Below, one piece after another: positions 59,544 to 64,000 of a stretch of DNA of 64,000 nucleotides. This DNA is from Streptomyces djakartensis (lineage in GTDB: Bacteria; Actinomycetota; Actinomycetes; Streptomycetales; Streptomycetaceae): positions 19,671 to 83,670 of the forward strand of contig NZ_BMWE01000027.1 of the NCBI RefSeq assembly GCF_014651075.1, written 5' to 3'. Positions within the stretch are counted from its first letter, which is position 1. Every line of letters begins with the position of its first letter. Under the pieces are notes generated by a model, which was not told where the DNA came from, made no database searches, and saw only the letters and a list, made by a program, of their open reading frames with translations. The translations under genes were made by a program, and so were the position numbers.

Positions 59544-61198
59544 GTCCGCTCGACCTTCTGGGTGCCGCTGCGTGTGCGGTACGACCGGGCCCACTTGGCG
59601 CTCGCGTCGCGCTTCGTGCGGTCGGAGACGACGTAGTAGTCCATCTGCGCGCGCTCGGCCGTGATGTCCAGGACGCCGAAGCCGTGCCGGTCGGTGTCGA
59701 CCCAGTGGACATGGCGGTTTGCCGCGCGGATGACCGGCGAGGCGACCGCGGAGACCGTGCCCTCCGGGACCTTCACGATGTCGTCGAGGTTGTCGGAGGT
59801 GACCGAGGTGACGACGAACTCCGTAGCGGCCGACGGGGACAGCGGGTACGTCCCGGCGTCCACCGGCACGTCGTTGGCCCAGGCCATGTGGATGTCGCCG
59901 GTGAGGAAGACGGTGTTGCGGATGGCGTTCGTCCGCAGGTGCGCCAGGATCTCCCGGCGGTCGTCGGTGTAGCCGTCCCACTGGTCGGTGTTGAGGGCGA
60001 GGCCCTCCTGCGGCAGGCCCAGCAGCTTGGCCAGCGGCTTCAGCAGGTCGGCGGAGAGGGAGCCGATGGCGAACGGCGAGATCATCACCGAGTTGCCGAC
60101 CAGCCGCCAGGTCGTGTCGGACGCCTTCAGGCCCGACTTGAGCCAGTCGAGCTGGGCGCGGCCGGTGAGTGTGCGGTCCGGGTCGTCGACCTCGCCGTCG
60201 CCCACCTTGACCTGCTGCGAGCGGAAGGACCGCAGGTCCAGCAGCGAGAGGTCGGCCAGCTTGCCGAAGCGCAGCCGTCGGTAGGTGGTGCCCGCGATCG
60301 CCGGGCGCACCGGCATCCACTCGAAGTAGGCCTGCCTGGCGGCGGCCTGACGGGCGGACCAGGCGCCCTCCGCGCCCTCCGTGTGGTTCTCCGCGCCGCC
60401 CGACCAGGTGTCGTTGGCGAACTCGTGGTCGTCCCAGATCGCCACGACCGGCGCTGCCGCGTGCAGCGCCTGGAGGTCCGGGTCGGTCTTGTAGCGCGCG
60501 TGCCGGACGCGGTAGTCGGCGAGCGTGACGATCTCGTGGGCCGGGGCGTGCGGGCGGACGACCTTGCCGCGGGTGCCGTACTCGCCGGTGCCGTACTCGT
60601 AGATGTAGTCGCCGAGGTGCAGCCAGGCGTCCAGGTCGCCGCGGGCCGCGAGATGACGGTACGCGGAGAACCAGCCGGCCTCCCAGTTGGCGCAGGAGAC
60701 CACGCCGAAGCGGAGGTTGGGGACGGCCGCGCCGGCCGCCGGGGCGGTACGGGTGCGGGCGGCGGGGGAGTCGGTCCCGTCGGCGGAAAAACGGAACCAG
60801 TAGTCGGTGGCCGGTTCCAGACCGCGGATGTCGGCCTTCACGGTGTGGTCGGAGGCGGCCGTCGCGGTGGTGGAGCCCTTGGCGACGATGTTCGTGAACG
60901 CCTTGTCCCTGGCGACGACCCAGCTCACCTCGGTGTCCGGGCCGAGTCCGGAGCCCGGTACGGCCTCCGGGACGGGGGTCACGCGGGTCCACAGCAGGAC
61001 GCCGTCCGGCAGCGGGTCACCGGAGGCGACGCCGTGCAGGAAGGCCGGGGCCTGGCCGACGGCGCGCGCGGGCAGCGTCGCCGCCAGCGGCCCGGCCAGG
61101 ACAGCAGTCGCCGCCGCGGCCTTGACGACCGTACGGCGGCGGGGGGTAAGGGAGTTGAGGTCTTCCGACGTCTTTGATGATCTGAGTCGTCTGGTCAC
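59528..61198 (-). CDS. phoD: Alkaline phosphatase PhoD, Tat-exported
   Basis: 556 aa. The N-terminus has the twin-arginine signal PRRRTVVKAAAATAVLAGPL with an Ala-rich core and ARA cleavage site. A fibronectin-like PhoD N domain (HGVASGDPLPDGVLLWTRV) precedes the phosphatase domain with SCANWEAGWF, HLGDYIYEYG, IWDDHEFANDTW and FLTGDIHMAWAN metal-ligand motifs. It is secreted and releases phosphate from mono- and diesters. GTG 61198; a palindrome covers its promoter. Confidence 0.94.
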   Translation of the reverse strand: MTRRLRSSKTSEDLNSLTPRRRTVVKAAAATAVLAGPLAATLPARAVGQAPAFLHGVASGDPLPDGVLLWTRVTPVPEAVPGSGLGPDTEVSWVVARDKAFTNIVAKGSTTATAASDHTVKADIRGLEPATDYWFRFSADGTDSPAARTRTAPAAGAAVPNLRFGVVSCANWEAGWFSAYRHLAARGDLDAWLHLGDYIYEYGTGEYGTRGKVVRPHAPAHEIVTLADYRVRHARYKTDPDLQALHAAAPVVAIWDDHEFANDTWSGGAENHTEGAEGAWSARQAAARQAYFEWMPVRPAIAGTTYRRLRFGKLADLSLLDLRSFRSQQVKVGDGEVDDPDRTLTGRAQLDWLKSGLKASDTTWRLVGNSVMISPFAIGSLSADLLKPLAKLLGLPQEGLALNTDQWDGYTDDRREILAHLRTNAIRNTVFLTGDIHMAWANDVPVDAGTYPLSPSAATEFVVTSVTSDNLDDIVKVPEGTVSAVASPVIRAANRHVHWVDTDRHGFGVLDITAERAQMDYYVVSDRTKRDASAKWARSYRTRSGTQKVERTYDPV

Positions 61199-61201
61199 GA
61201 A

Positions 61202-61219
61202 CGATCAGGTTACTGATCG
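61202..61219. promoter_or_regulatory. Perfect palindrome over the phoD -10 region
   Basis: CGATCAG-GTTA-CTGATCG, 7-bp arms, starts 4 nt before the phoD start codon. On the minus strand it contains TAACCT, a plausible -10 for a leaderless transcript. A regulator bound here would block initiation. It is not a PHO box, which would be GTTCACC-type direct repeats. Confidence 0.5.
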
Positions 61220-61227
61220 GTATGCGC

Positions 61228-61262
61228 AAGAGCGGGCGAACTCCGGAAGTTCGCCCGCTCTT
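61228..61262 (-). terminator. Terminator after the DsbA-like gene
   Basis: 15-bp perfect stem (61228-61242 with 61248-61262), loop ccgga, 28 bp past the DsbA-like stop and just before the phoD promoter on the same strand. Confidence 0.85.
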
Positions 61263-61290
61263 CACATGCCGACCGGTCCCTGACCTGCCG

Positions 61291-62109
61291 TCACTTCTTG
61301 ACGGCCTCGCCCACGACCCGGTTGAAGTCCTGCACCGTCATCAGCGGAGCGCTCTTGCCGTCGGCGGTCAGCTGCTTGCCGTCCATGACGAATGCCGGGG
61401 TGCCCTGCACGCCGTCCTTGTTCTTGTCGAAGGTCTTCGACATGGCCAGCGCCCAGGCGTCGTAGGTGCCCTTCTCGACGGCGTCCTGGAACTTCTTGTT
61501 GCCCTTCAGCTCGGGGACGGTGTCCGCGACCTTGATCAGGTAGCTGTCGTCCTTGAACTTGTCGGTCGTCTCCTCCGGGTGGTACTTCGCCGAGTACAGC
61601 GCGGCCTTGTAGTCGAGGAACGCCTTGTCGCTGACGTTCAGCGCGGCACCCAGGGCGCTCAGGGCGTTCTTGGAGCCCTCGCCGTTGTCCTTGTTGTCGA
61701 TGAACGTGGCGCCGACGAACTGCATCTTGTACTTGCCGTCGTCGATGTCCTTCTTCACGGTCGGACCGACGGTCTGCTCGAACTGCGCGCAGATGGGGCA
61801 GCGCGGGTCCTCGTAGATCTTGAGGGTCTTCCTGGCCGAGTCCTTGCCGATGACGACGGTCGTGCCGTCGGTCCCCGTGGTGTTGGCCGGGGTGACGACC
61901 TTCTCGTCCTTCGCGGCCTCCCAGTGGGTCGGCTTGTTGGCCTGGACGACCGCGTAGCCGATGCCGCCGGCTATGGCCAGGACGCCGACGATGGAGCAGG
62001 CGACGATGATCTGCCGCTTGGCCTTCGCCCGCTTGGCCTCGCGCTCGCGCTCGGCGCGCAGCCGCTCACGGGCCGCCGTCTTCGCCGACTGGCTGTTCCG
62101 CTTGCTCAT
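61291..62109 (-). CDS. Membrane-anchored DsbA-like thioredoxin-fold protein
   Basis: 272 aa. A charged cytoplasmic N-terminus (ARERLRAEREREAKRAKAKRQ) and one TM helix (about 34-54) precede an extracytoplasmic DsbA fold with active-site CPIC in YEDPRCPICAQF. The cis-Pro is in VQGTPAFVMDGK. It probably introduces or reshuffles disulfides in exported proteins. ATG 62109; an inverted repeat lies in its leader. Confidence 0.9.
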   Translation of the reverse strand: MSKRNSQSAKTAARERLRAEREREAKRAKAKRQIIVACSIVGVLAIAGGIGYAVVQANKPTHWEAAKDEKVVTPANTTGTDGTTVVIGKDSARKTLKIYEDPRCPICAQFEQTVGPTVKKDIDDGKYKMQFVGATFIDNKDNGEGSKNALSALGAALNVSDKAFLDYKAALYSAKYHPEETTDKFKDDSYLIKVADTVPELKGNKKFQDAVEKGTYDAWALAMSKTFDKNKDGVQGTPAFVMDGKQLTADGKSAPLMTVQDFNRVVGEAVKK

Positions 62110-62132
62110 GGTGATGATCTCCGTAGGGGACG

Positions 62133-62149
62133 CGCACACGTCGTGTGCG
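62133..62149. promoter_or_regulatory. 17-bp palindrome upstream of the DsbA-like gene
   Basis: CGCACACG-T-CGTGTGCG is symmetric with a central base, 24-40 nt before the ATG. It could be an operator or a leader hairpin. Confidence 0.4.
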
Positions 62150-62207
62150 GATGCGTGAGGGGGACTGCTCGTGCTCGGGAAATGCCGTGCGTGACGGCGT
62201 GTGTGCC

Positions 62208-62903
62208 TCAGGTGAGGGCGGGCGAGCACGGCGGTCCACGCCGTCCCAGGGAGTACGCGAGGACCAGGTCGCGGGCGGTGGACGTACGGCCGGAGGCGCG
62301 TGACGGCAGCCTGAGCCCCGCCGGGGTCCGCTCCACCGCCACCGCGGCGACCGCCAGCAGCAGCGGCCGGAACGTCGTGGCCGCCACCGCCCGCAGCAGC
62401 TGGGCCAGGGCGCGCTCGCCGCGGCGCAGCCAGACGGCGGCGGCGACACCCACGCCGACGTGCGCGCCGAGCAGCAGCCAGGCGCTGGCCGGGTCGGCAT
62501 GGGCGATCACGGCGGCGAGCCGGTCGGTGCCGGTGGCCCCGGCCATCCTGGCCAGGGGGGTGCCGACCTCGCCGCCCCCGCACAGCACGTCCAGACCGAC
62601 CGACCGCAGCGGTCCGGCCACAGGGCCGCCCGCCCGGCCGTAACAGGCGTGCTGGCCGGTGGTGAACACCGTGTCGGCGGCCAGCTCCAGCGGGATCAGC
62701 AGGGCCGCTATCCGTGCGAAGGAACGCTCCCGGCCCGCCAGGGCGTACGCGATCAGGAACACGGCGGCGGTGACCGCGGCCACCGTGCCCATCGGCAGCG
62801 GAACCCGGGACAGCAGCACGTGCGACGCGGTGCTGAGCGTCACGACCACGGCCGTGAACAGCGCCGCGCGTACGGCTCTGAGCTGGATTCCGGATATGTC
62901 CAT
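62208..62903 (-). CDS. Integral membrane protein, unknown family
   Basis: 231 aa from ATG 62903 (GTG seven codons upstream, at 62924, is possible). About five hydrophobic helices are predicted: 12-32, 38-55, 64-80, 138-158 and 170-186. A luminal-type loop contains FTTGQHACYGRAGGP and LDVLCGGGEVG with two Cys. The C-terminus is basic. It lies 98 bp upstream of the DsbA-like gene on the same strand; the paired Cys residues make a redox link possible but unproven. Confidence 0.7.
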   Translation of the reverse strand: MDISGIQLRAVRAALFTAVVVTLSTASHVLLSRVPLPMGTVAAVTAAVFLIAYALAGRERSFARIAALLIPLELAADTVFTTGQHACYGRAGGPVAGPLRSVGLDVLCGGGEVGTPLARMAGATGTDRLAAVIAHADPASAWLLLGAHVGVGVAAAVWLRRGERALAQLLRAVAATTFRPLLLAVAAVAVERTPAGLRLPSRASGRTSTARDLVLAYSLGRRGPPCSPALT

Positions 62904-62985
62904 AGCGAAAGGAGAGTCTGTCACGGGGACCTGTAAGGGACCCCTAAAGGATGCCTGTGAGGAAGGGAATGGCCAAAGACCTCGG

Positions 62986-64000
62986 CTAGAGGCCCGGGAT
63001 CCGGCCGTTGCGGAACAGGTCCACGAAGGTCTGGTGATCAGCACGCGCGCGTGCGCCGTAGCTGTGCGCGAAGTCGACCAGCAGCGGCGCGAAGCCGTCC
63101 TCGTCGGCCGCGATCGCCGCGTCGATGGCCCGCTCCGTGGAGAACGGCACCAGGGACTCCCCGGACTGGTCGTCCGCCGCCGAGTGCATCGTGGCCGTGG
63201 CCCGGCCGAGGTCGGCCACCACCTGGGCGATCTCCTCCGCGTCGTCGATGTCGCCCCAGTCGAGATCCACCGCGTACGGCGAGACCTCGGCGACCAGCTG
63301 GCCCGCGCCGTCCAGCTCGGTCCAGCCGAGCCACGGGTCGGCGTGCGCCTGGAGGGCCCGCTGGGAGATGACCGTGCGGTGCCCCTCGTGCTGGAAGTAG
63401 CCGCGGATGGCCTGGTCGGTGATGTGCCGGGAGACCGCCGGGGTCTGGGCCTGCTTGATGTAGATCACGACGTCGTTCTCCAGGGCGTCGCTGTGCCCCT
63501 CCAGCAGGATGTTGTACGACGGCAGCCCCGCCGAGCCGATGCCGATGCCGCGCCGGCCCACGACGTCCTTCACACGGTAGGAGTCCGGGCGCGCCAGCGA
63601 GCTGTCCGGCAGCGTCTCCAGATAGCCGTCGAAGGCGGCGAGCACCTTGTAGCGCGTGGCCGCGTCCAGTTCCACCGAGCCGCCGCCCGCCGCGAACCGG
63701 CGCTCGAAGTCGCGGATCTCCGTCATCGACTCCAGCAGGCCGAAGCGGGTCAGCGAACGGGCGTCGCGCAACGCGTCCAGCAGCGGGCCCTGCGCGGTGT
63801 CCAGCGTGAACGGCGGTACCTCGTCGCTCTTGGCGCCGGTGGACAGGGCGTGGATCCGCTCGCGGTAGGCGTGTGCGTAGATCCGCACCAGCTCGGTGAT
63901 CTGCTCGTCGCTGAGCGCCTTGGCGTACCCGATGAGGGCGATGGAGGCGGCGAAGCGCTTGAGGTCCCAGGTGAAGGGGCCGACGTACGCCTCGTCGAAG
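62986..64000 (-). CDS. DUF2252 family protein (N-terminus beyond window)
   Basis: The frame is open to the right edge; the visible 338 codons begin inside the family motif region FDEAYVGPFTWDLKRFAAS. Further features are VVGRRGIGIGSAGLPSYNILLEG, VIYIKQAQTPAVS and GYFQHEGHRTVISQRALQAHADPWLGW, with a C-terminal region ending DLFRNGRIPGL. The fold is kinase-like (aminoglycoside-phosphotransferase related) in this uncharacterised family. Substrate unknown. Confidence 0.85.
   Translation of the reverse strand, partial: FDEAYVGPFTWDLKRFAASIALIGYAKALSDEQITELVRIYAHAYRERIHALSTGAKSDEVPPFTLDTAQGPLLDALRDARSLTRFGLLESMTEIRDFERRFAAGGGSVELDAATRYKVLAAFDGYLETLPDSSLARPDSYRVKDVVGRRGIGIGSAGLPSYNILLEGHSDALENDVVIYIKQAQTPAVSRHITDQAIRGYFQHEGHRTVISQRALQAHADPWLGWTELDGAGQLVAEVSPYAVDLDWGDIDDAEEIAQVVADLGRATATMHSAADDQSGESLVPFSTERAIDAAIAADEDGFAPLLVDFAHSYGARARADHQTFVDLFRNGRIPGL

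Noticed and set aside
61199..61262. PHO box upstream of phoD
   Set aside because: Only one GTTCGCC-like unit is seen and it lies inside the terminator stem; no 11-bp direct repeat follows.

Overview
The window is a chromosomal segment of a Streptomyces species or very close relative. The evidence is very high G+C with third-position bias, many GTG starts, leaderless-type promoters, and the Streptomyces-type division cluster (rsmH-ftsL-ftsI-murE-murF-mraY-murD-ftsW-murG-ftsQ-ftsZ-pgeF-yggS-sepF-yggT-divIVA, without mraZ). I saw no tRNA, rRNA, insertion sequence, prophage, CRISPR array or TTA codon in a real gene. It reads as conserved core chromosome, so the interest lies in regulation and in small local oddities rather than in an acquired island.

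Layout. 1-3.2 kb: a fused anthranilate synthase behind a tryptophan leader peptide and attenuator, divergent from class II DAHP synthase. 3.3-5.9 kb: an iron-box-controlled bacterioferritin-associated ferredoxin, bacterioferritin, a molybdopterin oxidoreductase and endonuclease IV. 5.9-14.6 kb: a PASTA Ser/Thr kinase, thiO-thiS-thiG under a TPP riboswitch, a ferredoxin reductase, an Rv2175c-type DNA-binding protein, thiE and metF. 14.6-23.5 kb: a membrane protein with a prion-like tail, a phytoene-desaturase-like oxidoreductase, an ABC/YhgE-Pip/TetR operon, a HEPN protein, a methyltransferase and a DUF3040 protein. 23.5-29.3 kb: a MoxR-DUF58-transglutaminase operon and a carbonic anhydrase. 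29.3-47.6 kb: the peptidoglycan and division cluster through divIVA. 47.7-52.9 kb: ileS behind a T-box, and a histone-like DksA-family protein. 53-64 kb: lspA, rluD, an acetyltransferase, a Na+/H+ antiporter, an SDR, an MscS channel, a dienelactone hydrolase, a Tat-exported PhoD phosphatase, a DsbA-like protein, a membrane protein and a DUF2252 fragment.

How it works together. The dcw genes are tightly packed with GTGA/ATGA overlaps and make lipid II (MurE, MurF, MraY, MurD, MurG) and the septal machine (FtsL, FtsI, FtsW, FtsQ, FtsZ, SepF, DivIVA). Candidate WhiA sites lie before ftsW and ftsZ. Three leader-RNA controls (trp attenuator, TPP riboswitch, ileS T-box), plus a probable structured rsmH leader, tie expression to tryptophan, thiamine pyrophosphate and isoleucyl-tRNA.

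Most notable oddities: an 80-codon reading frame and a repeated 21-bp junction inserted between ftsL and ftsI; a 29-codon upstream ORF whose stop overlaps the ftsW start; an isoleucyl-tRNA synthetase with GAHH in place of HIGH; an ABC ATPase with Arg for the Walker A Lys; and paired palindromic operators over several promoters. All identifications come from reading the sequence; no database search was run.
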